Below, one piece after another: positions 8,599 to 17,412 of a stretch of DNA of 64,000 nucleotides. How positions within the stretch are numbered: the first letter of the stretch is position 1; the number at the start of each line of letters is the position of its first letter. Where the stretch lies: positions 2,976,001 through 3,040,000 of the forward strand of contig NZ_CP013481.2 of NCBI RefSeq assembly GCF_001465595.2, in the 5' to 3' direction. Both the position numbers and the translations under genes were made by a program. This stretch comes from Pandoraea apista (GTDB lineage: Bacteria > Pseudomonadota > Gammaproteobacteria > Burkholderiales > Burkholderiaceae). The notes beneath the pieces were generated by a model. That model ran no database searches and was not told the origin of the DNA. It worked only from the letters and a program-made list of their open reading frames with translations.

Positions 8599-9933
8599 TT
8601 AGAAACTGTGTTCGATGCCGAAGCCGATGCCCCGGTAGTGCGCGCCCGGCGGCGCATTGACGCCGTTGCCTATCGTCGGGCGCGGCGAAAAGCCGTAGCT
8701 GCCCCACACGCGGTTGATGACCTGGTAGTAGGCGAGATAGACGTCGGTGCGGCGCGAGAAGTCGTAGCGATAGCCAAGGTTGAGCTGCGTCGCGCCGAGG
8801 CCATCGGTGTTGCACACCGCGCCCCCCGTACGCGAGCACGCACCGTTCATCGCATAGCCGCCACCGAGCCAGACGGAATGCTGACCGCCGCCGAACCAGT
8901 GCTGGACCATCGCGTAAAACGCGTCGCGCTGGTATCGGTTCAGGTTGCCCGTGGTGCCGTCGTCGGTGCGGTAGGTCAGCCGATCCCACCCCGCGACCCA
9001 TTTGGTATGCGCATAAGTGAAGACAATCAGCACTTTGTGCGCGTCGTCGCGCGAGCCCGTGGCACGCGAGCCGGGATTGGACGGATTAGCCGAGGGCGGC
9101 GCGCCGAGCCACGCCAGCCCGAAGTAGTCCTTATGCATTTCGTACGCATAGCGCACGCGCAGCGGGCCGTTCAGATACTCCAGCCCGGCACCGAACACTT
9201 GCGGCGAAATGCTGCCTGCGGGCGTGGTCATGCCGCCCTGCGAGAGCGAATACGAGAGCCGCATGTGGAACCCCGCCCAGTCCGGTGACCAGTACTGAAG
9301 GCTGTTGCCCTGACGGCGGTTGAACGTGGCGTCGGCCGCGTTACCCACACGCCCCGACTGTGTCGTTGTGTTCGGCACATTGAAGCCGGGATTGCTCAGG
9401 ATCGTGCTCAGATCGCCGGTGTACGGATTTCTCACCGGCGAGCCGACCGAGAGCGTCGACCATTGATACGGCGTATCCCAGTTGCCGAGAAACGCCGTCC
9501 CGAACGGTCCGCTCAGCCCCACGTTCGAGTTGCGCCCTGCGATGGAACCGGTCGACTTGCCGTCGATCGACACGGGCGTCTCGATCTGCCAGATCGCCGC
9601 ATATCCGTCGCCAAGGTCCTCCTTGCCGCGCATGCCGAAGTACGAAATGCCCGACATCATGCGCGTGCCGCTCGCCGTCGGCGCGTTGATGGCGCCCGCC
9701 GGCGCCTGAGTCGGACGCGGCGCAGACGCCGGTACCTGTTGTGCGCTCACGCTGACCCAGTCTGTCATCGGCGTGAGGTGTCCATAGATTTGCACCTGCG
9801 CCTGCGATACCTCGCAAGCGCCCATGCCCAAGGCCATCGCCAGCAGGGTGCCGTGCATGCCGGCGCGAGGCCGCGTCGAACCGTGACGCAGGAAACCACG
9901 ACATGCCCCTCGATCCCGCAACGCGCCGCGCAT
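8599..9933 (-). CDS. Outer-membrane porin (Gram-negative OmpC-like, Porin_4)
   Basis: Beta-barrel porin of up to 444 residues. The mature part begins QVQIYGHLTP after a signal ending VSQAQ, and ends HYRGIGFGIEHSF with the usual C-terminal Phe. Internal patterns FGMRGKEDLGDGYAAIWQIE and GRNSNVGLSGPFGTAFLGNWDTPY are typical of Burkholderiales porins. The start is uncertain: the ATG at 9933 gives a long Arg-rich n-region, while an ATG at 9858 (419 residues) gives a more normal signal peptide; neither has a good ribosome site. It starts 6 bp after the DapA-family gene, so it belongs to the operon and probably admits the substrate. Confidence 0.88.
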   Translation of the reverse strand: MRGALRDRGACRGFLRHGSTRPRAGMHGTLLAMALGMGACEVSQAQVQIYGHLTPMTDWVSVSAQQVPASAPRPTQAPAGAINAPTASGTRMMSGISYFGMRGKEDLGDGYAAIWQIETPVSIDGKSTGSIAGRNSNVGLSGPFGTAFLGNWDTPYQWSTLSVGSPVRNPYTGDLSTILSNPGFNVPNTTTQSGRVGNAADATFNRRQGNSLQYWSPDWAGFHMRLSYSLSQGGMTTPAGSISPQVFGAGLEYLNGPLRVRYAYEMHKDYFGLAWLGAPPSANPSNPGSRATGSRDDAHKVLIVFTYAHTKWVAGWDRLTYRTDDGTTGNLNRYQRDAFYAMVQHWFGGGQHSVWLGGGYAMNGACSRTGGAVCNTDGLGATQLNLGYRYDFSRRTDVYLAYYQVINRVWGSYGFSPRPTIGNGVNAPPGAHYRGIGFGIEHSF

Positions 9934-9939
9934 GGTCGC

Positions 9940-10845
9940 TTAACCCGGTAACGCGAAACCGCAAGCGGCCAACGCCGCGTGCAGCCGCGCGTGTTGCTCG
10001 CTCGTCAGCGCACTGAGCGGCGGACGCAACTGCGCCCAAGCCCGGTCGTCGCGATGCGATGCCAGCACCGCCTTGAGCGCCGGAATCATGGGGAAGGATT
10101 GCACAATGGTGCGAACGGCATCGGCCTGTGCCTGAAGTGCGGCGCCGTCTGCGGACGACCACTCGCGGCACAACCGTCCGATCAACTGCGGATTGATGTT
10201 GACCGTCGCCGAAATACAGCCCTTCGCCCCCCTGGCGGACGCGCGCGACACGAGCGACTCCGATGCCGGGAAGATGCCGAAACCGGGGAAAGCATCGAGC
10301 ATCGCACTCAGGTTGTTCCAGTCGCCCGAACTATCCTTGATGCCGACGACCGTTTGCGGGAAGTCTCGAATCAAGCGCTCGATCACCGGCAATGTGATCG
10401 GCACGCCCGAGAGTGCGGGGATGTGATAGAGGTACAGCCGCAAACGGGTGTCACCGACCTGCTCGATCACCCGAGCGTAGTAGTCGTACAAACCGTCGTC
10501 GGCGATGCCTTTGTAGAAGAACGGCGGGAGCATGAGTACGCCGGCGCAGCCGCGTGCCACGGCGTGACGCGTGAGTGCGACTGTCTCGGTTAGCGAGCAG
10601 CAACCCGTGCCCGGCAGCATGCGGCGCACGTCGAGCCCATGCTCGACCAGATGATCGAGCAGTGCCATGCGTTCGCCGGCACCCAGCGAGTTTGCTTCGC
10701 TATTGGTCCCGAACGGGGCCAGGCCCACGCCGTGAGAGAGCAACCATTCGCAATGCGCGAGAAAACGGGGGGCATCCGGCGTCAGATCCGCGTGAAACGG
10801 CGTGACGACGGGCGCAAACGCCCCGGTCAATTCGTGATCGACCAT
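9940..10845 (-). CDS. DapA/NAL family aldolase or lyase
   Basis: TIM-barrel class I aldolase of 301 residues in the dihydrodipicolinate synthase / N-acetylneuraminate lyase family. The N-terminus has GAFAPVVTPFHADL. The catalytic Tyr is in LYLYHIPALSG and the Schiff-base Lys in VVGIKDSSGDW. The usual GTTGE loop is replaced by FGTNSEANSL, so it is not a housekeeping DapA. In this catabolic operon it more likely cleaves or forms a 2-oxo acid. Placement between an alpha/beta hydrolase and a porin supports a degradative role; the substrate is unknown. Confidence 0.88.
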   Translation of the reverse strand: MVDHELTGAFAPVVTPFHADLTPDAPRFLAHCEWLLSHGVGLAPFGTNSEANSLGAGERMALLDHLVEHGLDVRRMLPGTGCCSLTETVALTRHAVARGCAGVLMLPPFFYKGIADDGLYDYYARVIEQVGDTRLRLYLYHIPALSGVPITLPVIERLIRDFPQTVVGIKDSSGDWNNLSAMLDAFPGFGIFPASESLVSRASARGAKGCISATVNINPQLIGRLCREWSSADGAALQAQADAVRTIVQSFPMIPALKAVLASHRDDRAWAQLRPPLSALTSEQHARLHAALAACGFALPG

Positions 10846-10931
10846 GACAGTTCCTAAGAGGGAGAGAGAGATGAACGGCGCTGCCGGTGCCGAGCCTTGC
10901 GGCTCAGCGGCTCAGGCAGACGCGCACCGCA

Positions 10932-11876
10932 TCAGGGCGATGGGTTGATTTCGTGCAGGAATTGCAGGATTTCGCGGCCGAGCGAGTCGTCGCCCGAATC
11001 GATGTGCGCCACAACCGACGTATGGTTGTGGTCACGCACCTGACAGAAGCGCGGCGCGTGGCCGTCTCGTTGCGACAGCCGGTGACAGAACTCGAGCGCG
11101 TAGGTATCGAGATGGGGATTCTCGAACTCCGCAACCACGATCATGACGGGCACGGGCATGGCGTCGGCATGTGCCATTGGGGCGTCCGACGCGTGCCGCT
11201 CAGGGTTCTCGCCGTAGTACGCCACAACACCCGGTGCGTTCGGATTGTCGGGCAGCACATCTGCGCGCAAACGCGCACTGATCAGCACGGTGCCGGCCAC
11301 CTCTGGCTGCGCAGGCCGCACGCGTGGGTCGCAAAGATAGCTCGCAACGTGCGAGCCGCCCGCCGAATGACCGATCAGCAAAATGCGCGTCAGATCGGCG
11401 CCGCCCTCACCCGCGTATTCGCCGATATGCTCGCGCACCCATCGCATGGCAGCCCCCACATCTTGCGCGCCGCCCGGAAACGGGGCTTCGGGCGCCAGCC
11501 GATACTCCACGTTCACTGCCACACAGCCGTGACGCGCGAAGTATCGCGGCAAGTTGCCGTAAATCTGCGCGTTGGCGTTCATGTCGCCCCGCACGAACCC
11601 GCCGCCGTGCACGAACACGACGACCGGCGCCGGGGCGTGCCGCGTCGAATCGGGACGATAGACGTCAAGCCGATGCCGCGCGTGAGGTCCATAGGCCAGA
11701 TCGCGCACAACGGTATAGCCATCGCCCGGCATCTCGGCCAGCAGCGGCGTGTAGGTCTCGAGCACAACACGCCGGCCGGCGGCAATGTCGTCGGCCCAGC
11801 GCGGGCCGAGCGTGCGCATTTGCGCTCGTGCCGCCTGCCAGCCCGCCGTACTCGTCCGAAGGGTCTGCCCGCCCAT
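10932..11876 (-). CDS. Alpha/beta hydrolase (HSL / arylformamidase-like esterase)
   Basis: Serine hydrolase of 314 residues. The oxyanion-hole motif is HGGGF, the nucleophile elbow is GHSAGG and a C-terminal His lies in DHNHTSVV; an acidic residue near FENPHLD may complete the triad. The layout resembles hormone-sensitive-lipase and kynurenine-formamidase-like enzymes that open esters or amides of small aromatic compounds. Its ATG overlaps the ABC ATPase stop by one base within ATGA, so the two are co-translated. The context suggests hydrolysis of the imported compound or an intermediate. Confidence 0.87.
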   Translation of the reverse strand: MGGQTLRTSTAGWQAARAQMRTLGPRWADDIAAGRRVVLETYTPLLAEMPGDGYTVVRDLAYGPHARHRLDVYRPDSTRHAPAPVVVFVHGGGFVRGDMNANAQIYGNLPRYFARHGCVAVNVEYRLAPEAPFPGGAQDVGAAMRWVREHIGEYAGEGGADLTRILLIGHSAGGSHVASYLCDPRVRPAQPEVAGTVLISARLRADVLPDNPNAPGVVAYYGENPERHASDAPMAHADAMPVPVMIVVAEFENPHLDTYALEFCHRLSQRDGHAPRFCQVRDHNHTSVVAHIDSGDDSLGREILQFLHEINPSP

Positions 11877-12745
11877 CAGTAGACCCCCATCAACTGCGAG
11901 AGCTGCGCAATGTACCCGGCGTAACGCGGATGCTGCTTGATCGTCTGTGGCGAACGCGGTCTCGGCAGGTCGATGACGACTTCTTGCTGAATTTTCCCCG
12001 GCCGCGCCGACATCACGATCACCCTGTCGGAGAGGAACACGGCTTCCTCGATACTGTGCGTCACCAGCAACACTGTCTGCCGGTGCTCCTGCCAGATGCG
12101 CAGCAGTTCGACGTTCAGGTTGTCGCGCGTGAGCGCATCGAGCGCACCGAAGGGCTCGTCCATGAGCAGTACCTTCGGCTCGAGCGCCAGAATCTGACCG
12201 ATCGACGCGCGCTGGCGCATGCCGCCCGATAACTCATGCGGGTGATGATCGGCAAACTGTGCAAGTCCCAGCATGTCGAGCAGCGCCTGTACACGAGGCT
12301 CGCTCTTTTCCTTCGGAATCTTGCGCAGACGAGTGCCCAGCAGCAGGTTTTGCCGAACGGTGAGCCAGGGCAGCATATTGCTCGTCTGGAACACCACACC
12401 GATCTCGGGCACGGGACGCGCCACGCGCTGTCCGGCCACGCGCACCTCGCCGCCGTCGTGCGGCACCAGTCCCGCCACAATGCGCAGCAGTGTGCTCTTG
12501 CCGCAACCGCTCGCCCCGAGAATCGACACGAACTCGCGATCTGCGATCGAGAGCGACACGTCGTCCAGAATTCTCACGGGCGAGGCCTTGCGCTGCTTGG
12601 CGGCGAACGTCTTGTCGACGTGACGCACTTCGATCATGGCGCTTTGCGGCAGCACTGCCGTGGCCGGCGTCGCGGGCATTTCGTCGGTCTGCCCGGCGTG
12701 CCGCGCCGCGTGGAGTTGCGTTACGGTTTTCGTCACGGTACTCAT
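11876..12745 (-). CDS. ABC transporter ATP-binding protein (nitrate/sulfonate/taurine type)
   Basis: ATPase of 289 residues. Motifs in order: Walker A GASGCGKST, Q-loop VFQTSNMLPW, signature LSGGMRQR, Walker B VLLMDEPFGALD, and VTHSIEEA. The start at 12745 overlaps the permease stop by four bases, and its own TGA overlaps the hydrolase ATG. A roughly 35-residue leader precedes the ABC domain. It energises the second NMT1-type importer of this window, whose binding protein lies two genes upstream. A longer open frame upstream lies over the permease gene and is not used. Confidence 0.92.
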   Translation of the reverse strand: MSTVTKTVTQLHAARHAGQTDEMPATPATAVLPQSAMIEVRHVDKTFAAKQRKASPVRILDDVSLSIADREFVSILGASGCGKSTLLRIVAGLVPHDGGEVRVAGQRVARPVPEIGVVFQTSNMLPWLTVRQNLLLGTRLRKIPKEKSEPRVQALLDMLGLAQFADHHPHELSGGMRQRASIGQILALEPKVLLMDEPFGALDALTRDNLNVELLRIWQEHRQTVLLVTHSIEEAVFLSDRVIVMSARPGKIQQEVVIDLPRPRSPQTIKQHPRYAGYIAQLSQLMGVY

Positions 12746-13485
12746 ACGTTGATCCCTCGCCACCAGACAAAGCGCGCCAAACGTTCGATGACCCAGTAGA
12801 GCACCACGGCCAGGAGCGTCACCATGAGAATGGCGGCGAACATCACGTCGGTCCGTGCAGCCGCCGACGCGAACACGATCAGGTGCCCCAGCCCTTCTTC
12901 CGATCCAATGAACTCGCCAACGATGGCGCCGATCACTGCGAGCGGCATGGCAATCTTGAGTCCGTCGGCAAACGCCGGCAGCGCCGCCGGCAGGTACAGA
13001 CGCCAGAAGGTGTCCCACGGACTCGCGCCGAGCGCACGGAAGTGCTCGTCGAGATTGCGGGCAACGGAGGCGAGACCGCCCATCGTTGCCACCACCACCG
13101 GGAAAAACGCGAACAGGAAGGTCGAGGCCAGCTTCGAAGCAAAGCCGTACCCGAACCACACGATCATCAGCGGCGCAAGTGCGATCTTCGGCATGCTTTG
13201 CAATGCCGTGACAAGCGGATAAAGCGTGCGGCGGGCAAATGCGCTGTAGCTGATGACCACACCGATCACCAGACCACCCGCGACCGCCGCCACGAAGCCC
13301 GTCAGCACTTCGACCGTGGTGACCCAGGTGTCGGCGAGCATCTGAGGATGCACCTCCCACGCGGCGCGAAAGATCGCCGATGGCGGCGGCATCAGGTACG
13401 ACTGCACTTTGAAGTACGTGACGGCCATCTCCCACAGGGCGAGCAATACGCCCCAAAATACGATCGTCTGTGCGATGCGTTTCAT
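12742..13485 (-). CDS. ABC transporter permease (SsuC/TauC type)
   Basis: Inner-membrane permease of 247 residues with about six hydrophobic helices and the coupling-loop pattern FRALGASPWDTFWRLYLPAALPAFADGLK. The ATG at 13485 has GGAGGAG just upstream. It starts 27 bp after the VOC gene and overlaps the ATPase start, so the catabolic enzyme genes and transporter genes are interleaved in one transcript. Confidence 0.91.
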   Translation of the reverse strand: MKRIAQTIVFWGVLLALWEMAVTYFKVQSYLMPPPSAIFRAAWEVHPQMLADTWVTTVEVLTGFVAAVAGGLVIGVVISYSAFARRTLYPLVTALQSMPKIALAPLMIVWFGYGFASKLASTFLFAFFPVVVATMGGLASVARNLDEHFRALGASPWDTFWRLYLPAALPAFADGLKIAMPLAVIGAIVGEFIGSEEGLGHLIVFASAAARTDVMFAAILMVTLLAVVLYWVIERLARFVWWRGINV

Positions 13486-13512
13486 TCGATGTCTCCTCCG
13501 GAATATCGGGCG

Positions 13513-14070
13513 CTACGCGCGGCCGCCCGACTTGTCCTTGACCATTCCCGGCGGGGGCGGCACGACGAAGCGCTCAAAACGGAAGCGGTCGAAGCTCTCG
13601 ATGGAGCGCTCCCACACCTTCGCTTCGTAGGGGTGTTCGTCGTCGATCTGTGTCATCTCGCAATACAGTTCGACGTTGTTGCCGTCCGGGTCCTTGAACA
13701 CCAGGAAATAGTTAGCACCCGGCCCGTGACGCCCGATACCGCGCACGATCTCGACGTTGTGAGCGCGCAGCACGTCGACCGCCTGCTCCATCTCCTCGAC
13801 GCTGTCGACGAGATAGGAAAAGTGCTCCATGCCGGGACGGCCGTAGCGTGGCAGATCGTCGATGTCCGGCGAGTCCTTCGGAATCTGCGAAAGCGCCAGA
13901 TCGTGGTGATCGGAACCGGCGCGCAGGAACACCATCTGGTCGCCAATCCAGTCGGAAACCGTCAGGCCGAGCACTTCGGTATAGAACTTCGCCGACTTCT
14001 GGATATCGCGCACGACCAGTACCAGATGGCCGAGTCGCTTCGGGTTGAGCTTGGGTTTGGGGCTTGTCAT
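13513..14070 (-). CDS. VOC family protein, probable extradiol ring-cleavage dioxygenase
   Basis: Protein of 185 residues with paired beta-alpha-beta-beta-beta modules. Candidate metal ligands are His in RLGHLVLVV, His in GMEHFSYLV and Glu in NNVELYCEM, the 2-His-1-Glu pattern of catechol 2,3-dioxygenases. SDHHDLALSQ and HGPGANYFLVFKDPDGN also match small type I extradiol dioxygenases. The ATG at 14070 has AAGGAG seven bases upstream. It lies between the binding-protein and permease genes. With the FAH hydrolase of the same operon it suggests ring cleavage followed by hydrolysis; the substrate is not known. Confidence 0.85.
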   Translation of the reverse strand: MTSPKPKLNPKRLGHLVLVVRDIQKSAKFYTEVLGLTVSDWIGDQMVFLRAGSDHHDLALSQIPKDSPDIDDLPRYGRPGMEHFSYLVDSVEEMEQAVDVLRAHNVEIVRGIGRHGPGANYFLVFKDPDGNNVELYCEMTQIDDEHPYEAKVWERSIESFDRFRFERFVVPPPPGMVKDKSGGRA

Positions 14071-14104
14071 CTCGACTCCTTGCATTGCAGCTATTCGGGG
14101 ACCG

Positions 14105-15130
14105 TCACTCGACGAACTGATTGGTGTAGATATCGGTAGCCTTGAGCGTGGGCGCAAGATTGAAGGCATCGCGCACGAACTTCGCGGTGGACTCCATGCG
14201 CGGCACCGGCAACCAGCCCGGCTTATGCCCTTGCGTCTCCCGATCGGTCTCCAGCACCCCGATCTGACGGATCTGTTCGACCATGACCTGCTTGTCGAGC
14301 ATGGGGTACTGCGAGGCGATTACACCGGCCGATTCCTCCGGATGCTCGCGCATCCACGCATAGCCCCGATACGTCGCCTGCACGAAGCGGCGCACGACGT
14401 CGGGCTTTTGCTCGATCATCTTCTCGGTCGTGACGATGCCGTTGCCAACCATGTCCAGCCCGAAGTCGCGATAGCGCAGCGAACCGATCTCGCGGCCCTG
14501 CTTGGCGGCAAGTGACTTGAGCACCGGCAGGTTCGCGCCTTCCCAGCACTCAGTCAGGTCCACGCGGCCTTGCAGGAACGACGGATTGATGGTCGACGGA
14601 TCGAGTCGCAGCAGCTTGACCGACGTTGGCGGCAAACCATTGGCCTTGAGCCAGGCGGGCACGATGTTCTGCAACGGCGACGCCCCGCCGCCGCCCATCG
14701 ACAGGCCCTTGAGATCGGCGGGTTTCGCGATGGTCCTGCCCGGCTTGGCGAGATAGCAGATAGCGCCCGGCCAGACCGCGTTGATCGATCCGACCATTTT
14801 CGTCTTGCCGCCTTGCGCCCGATTGAGCATGACGCTGATCGGATCGCCGTAGCCGAATTCGAACAGGCCCTGATCGACTTCATTGACGGTGCGCTGCCCG
14901 CCGTGGCCGACGATGGCCGAGACCTCCAGTCCGGCATCGCGGTAATAGCCCTTGTTGATGGCGACGAGTACGCCGCCGGTACTGCCCTGCGGCAGCCATG
15001 AGAGGTTGAACTTCACTTTCTCCTGCGCGGCGACAGGCGTCGCCCACAGGGCACTCGCGCCCACAGCTCCGATCGCCCCGGCACATGCGAGCGCTTTCCA
15101 CCAGCGCGTTGCCCACTGCCACTGCTGCAT
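14105..15130 (-). CDS. ABC transporter solute-binding protein (NMT1/THI5-like)
   Basis: Periplasmic binding protein of 341 residues. The signal peptide runs from an unusual Trp-rich n-region (MQQWQWATRWWK) to a cleavage site near PVAAQE. The mature start VKFNLSWLPQGSTGGVLVAINKGYYRDAGLEV is typical of NMT1-like proteins. AGGAGG precedes the ATG at 15130. It lies 37 bp after the FAH gene and 34 bp before the VOC gene. The ligand is presumably the substrate of the flanking enzymes. Confidence 0.9.
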   Translation of the reverse strand: MQQWQWATRWWKALACAGAIGAVGASALWATPVAAQEKVKFNLSWLPQGSTGGVLVAINKGYYRDAGLEVSAIVGHGGQRTVNEVDQGLFEFGYGDPISVMLNRAQGGKTKMVGSINAVWPGAICYLAKPGRTIAKPADLKGLSMGGGGASPLQNIVPAWLKANGLPPTSVKLLRLDPSTINPSFLQGRVDLTECWEGANLPVLKSLAAKQGREIGSLRYRDFGLDMVGNGIVTTEKMIEQKPDVVRRFVQATYRGYAWMREHPEESAGVIASQYPMLDKQVMVEQIRQIGVLETDRETQGHKPGWLPVPRMESTAKFVRDAFNLAPTLKATDIYTNQFVE

Positions 15131-15167
15131 TGCTGCCTCCTCCTGACCGCCCCATGAGCGGCCTTTG

Positions 15168-16118
15168 TTATGTGCGCTGTGCCACGACGCGGTTCTCAAT
15201 GGCGCCAATGCCCTCGATACCCGCCACCATCACGTCACCCGCCTTGAGATACACGCCACGTCCCATGCCCACGCCGGTCGGCGTGCCCGTGGCGATCAGA
15301 TCGCCGGGCTTGAGCGTGAGAATGCCGGACAGGTAGGCGATCTGCTCCGCAATGTTGAAGATCATCCCTGCCGTCGTGTCGTCCTGCATCGTTTCGCCGT
15401 TCACCGACAGCGTCATGCGCAGGTTCTGGGGATCGCGAATGACGTCGCGCGGCACAAACCACGGCCCCAGAGGAGCGAAGGTATCGAAACTCTTGCCGCG
15501 AAACCAGTCGTGCGTGAACGGATAGTCGGTGCGGCGATTCAGGTCGCGCGCACTCACGTCGTTGATGACCGTATAGCCAGCGATCCACTCATGTGCCTGT
15601 TCCACCGGAATATGGCGGCCGGGACGGCCAATCACCACCGCCAGCTCCACCTCCCAATCGACCCGCTCGGCATGCGGGGGCAACACCACATCGGTGCCGG
15701 TCGCGGTCACGCTCGTTTCGGCTTTCATGAACATGTACGGCGAACTCTCGCTGCGCGGCGCGAGCTTGGTGCCCATTTCGGCCGCGTGTTCGTAGTAGTT
15801 CGACGCGGTCGCGAAGATGCGTCCCGGCTGGTATGGCACGCACAGGCGGTAATCGGCGCTTGCCAACGCCCCCACTTTGGCCGGCACACCGGCTTCCAGC
15901 GCCTGATGCACTGCGGCGCTCAAGGCTTCGCCATGGACATACCAGTCCGAGAGCAACGCCGTGAGATCTTGCGCCGCGAGCCAACCTTCATCGGCGCCCA
16001 TGTGGCGCAGCACAGCTTCCATATCGTACAGACGGCCATGTTGCACCAGTGCCGTGCGACGTTGTGCGCCTGCTCCCGGCGCCAGCGATTCATAAGTTGC
16101 GATACCAAACCAGGCCAC
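15168..16118 (-). CDS. Fumarylacetoacetate hydrolase family protein
   Basis: Hydrolase or decarboxylase of 316 residues. The catalytic domain has YEHAAEMGTK, the metal-binding Glu pair in DWEVELAVVIG and Asp in NDVSARDLNRR, then GDLIATGTPTGVGMG. FAH relatives split acylpyruvates or decarboxylate ring-fission products. I prefer the GTG at 16116-16118, which has AAGGAGG five bases upstream and gives the family-like start MAWFGIATYES. An ATG at 16166 adds 16 lysine/glutamate-rich residues but has no ribosome site. It is the first gene of the nine-gene leftward operon. Confidence 0.88.
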   Translation of the reverse strand: MAWFGIATYESLAPGAGAQRRTALVQHGRLYDMEAVLRHMGADEGWLAAQDLTALLSDWYVHGEALSAAVHQALEAGVPAKVGALASADYRLCVPYQPGRIFATASNYYEHAAEMGTKLAPRSESSPYMFMKAETSVTATGTDVVLPPHAERVDWEVELAVVIGRPGRHIPVEQAHEWIAGYTVINDVSARDLNRRTDYPFTHDWFRGKSFDTFAPLGPWFVPRDVIRDPQNLRMTLSVNGETMQDDTTAGMIFNIAEQIAYLSGILTLKPGDLIATGTPTGVGMGRGVYLKAGDVMVAGIEGIGAIENRVVAQRT

Positions 16119-16183
16119 ACCTTCCTCCTTGTCTTCCTTCGGGAAACCGACGGCGATCTCACGCATCGGTTGTCTTTTTGATT

Positions 16184-16223
16184 GCTATGTGAAGATACAA
16201 TACATAGCATATGTATACATAGC
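16184..16223. promoter_or_regulatory. Operator region, probable GntR binding site
   Basis: AT-rich divergent promoter between the FAH operon and the dehydrogenase gene. It contains the perfect palindrome TATGTATACATA at 16210-16221. GCTATGT at 16184-16190 is matched by inverted copies ACATAGC at 16202-16208 and 16217-16223. The same ATGTATAC core recurs before the second porin, the second VOC gene and the GntR gene, so it is a likely operator for that regulator. Confidence 0.7.
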
Positions 16224-16277
16224 AACTGGTTTGTATTTTATTTTTCAATCCTATCCATCGACACGATTAAGGCCCTC

Positions 16278-17270
16278 ATGAACGACGCTCCGTTGCTTCT
16301 CAACCTGATTCCGCTAGAACCGATAGCCCGCGCCCAACTGCTCGCGGCAGGCCTTCGTCTGCACGATGTCGACGCGCGTCATTCACGCCTCGACGACCTC
16401 GGCAACGCCGACATAGCCTCTGCCGTGCGGGTCGTACTGACCAACGGCACCACCGGTTTGAGCGCGGTTCAAATGGACGCGCTACCGCAACTCGAACTCG
16501 TCTGCGCTTTTGGCGCGGGCTACGAGAACATTGACGTCGCGGCCGCCACGGCACGCGGCATCGCTGTCGCGCACGCACCGAACACCAATGGCGAGACCGT
16601 GGCCGATCACGCGCTTGCGCTCATGCTTGCGAGCGCGCGCGGGCTCGTCGTGCTCGACCGCGCCGTGAAGGCTGGCGGCTGGGCCAAGTACCGTGCACCG
16701 CGCCCAACGCTGCATGGCGCGCAGCTCGGTATCGTCGGCCTGGGCAACATCGGGCGGGCCATCGCAACACGGGCCGAAGGCTTCGGCATGGCGATCGGCT
16801 ATCACACGCGCACGGCGCGCAGCGACTGCCGCTGGCGCCATTTCAACGACGTGCTCGCATTGGCCGACGCCAGCGACTTCCTCGTACTCGCCTGCCCCGG
16901 CGGCCCGGCGACGCATCATCTCGTGAACGCCGACGTGCTGGCGCGGCTCGGCGCTAACGGCTTCCTCGTCAACGTCGCGCGGGGCAGTGTCGTGGATACG
17001 ACGGCATTGATCGAGGCGCTGTGCGACGGCGTGATTGCAGGGGCTGCGCTCGACGTCTTCGAACACGAACCGGAAGTGCCGTCGGCGCTGCGCATGCTCG
17101 AGAACGTAGTGCTCACGCCGCATGTCTCCGGCCGCTCGCCTGCCGCTCTGCAAGCGCAAATCGATCTGCTGCTCGCCAATATCCGCGCGCATCTGTCGGG
17201 CGTGGCCTTGCCCGCTGCCGTCAATACCATCGCCGCCCCCGGTGCCACCGAGCCGCGTAGCGAGCGCTAA
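16278..17270 (+). CDS. D-isomer-specific 2-hydroxyacid dehydrogenase
   Basis: NAD(P)-dependent dehydrogenase of 330 residues, similar to glyoxylate/hydroxypyruvate reductases. The cofactor motif is GIVGLGNIGRA. The catalytic Arg is in NVARGSVVD, Glu in FEHEPEVPS and His in LTPHVSG. The ATG at 16278 follows AAGG; an open frame further upstream runs through the AT-rich operator and is not used. It is divergent from the FAH operon with the shared operator between them. It may reduce a 2-oxo acid made by the pathway, such as glyoxylate or a pyruvate derivative. Confidence 0.9.
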   Translation: MNDAPLLLNLIPLEPIARAQLLAAGLRLHDVDARHSRLDDLGNADIASAVRVVLTNGTTGLSAVQMDALPQLELVCAFGAGYENIDVAAATARGIAVAHAPNTNGETVADHALALMLASARGLVVLDRAVKAGGWAKYRAPRPTLHGAQLGIVGLGNIGRAIATRAEGFGMAIGYHTRTARSDCRWRHFNDVLALADASDFLVLACPGGPATHHLVNADVLARLGANGFLVNVARGSVVDTTALIEALCDGVIAGAALDVFEHEPEVPSALRMLENVVLTPHVSGRSPAALQAQIDLLLANIRAHLSGVALPAAVNTIAAPGATEPRSER

Positions 17271-17278
17271 AGCGTTTG

Positions 17279-17325
17279 GAAAAAAAGAAGCGGGCAACCG
17301 GGAGACCATCGGAGGTTGCCCGCTT
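17279..17325 (-). terminator. Rho-independent terminator of the LVIVD-repeat gene
   Basis: Perfect 12-bp stem AAGCGGGCAACC / GGTTGCCCGCTT at 17288-17299 and 17314-17325 with a 14-base loop. On the minus strand it is followed by a T-rich tract (17279-17287). It lies about 90 bases after the stop of the leftward gene ending at 17413, and just after the end of the rightward dehydrogenase gene. Confidence 0.8.
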
Positions 17326-17412
17326 CGAACACTTCACGCTTTGGAGGCCCTGTGAAGTCGTCGGCGGCGACGGCACGACGTGTCGCGCCGCCCTGTCGCA
17401 ATGCCGCGAGGC

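Noticed and set aside
10932..11876. Possible frame overlap on the opposite strand of the hydrolase
   Set aside because: The opposite-strand product lacks motifs, while the leftward one has HGGGF and GHSAGG.
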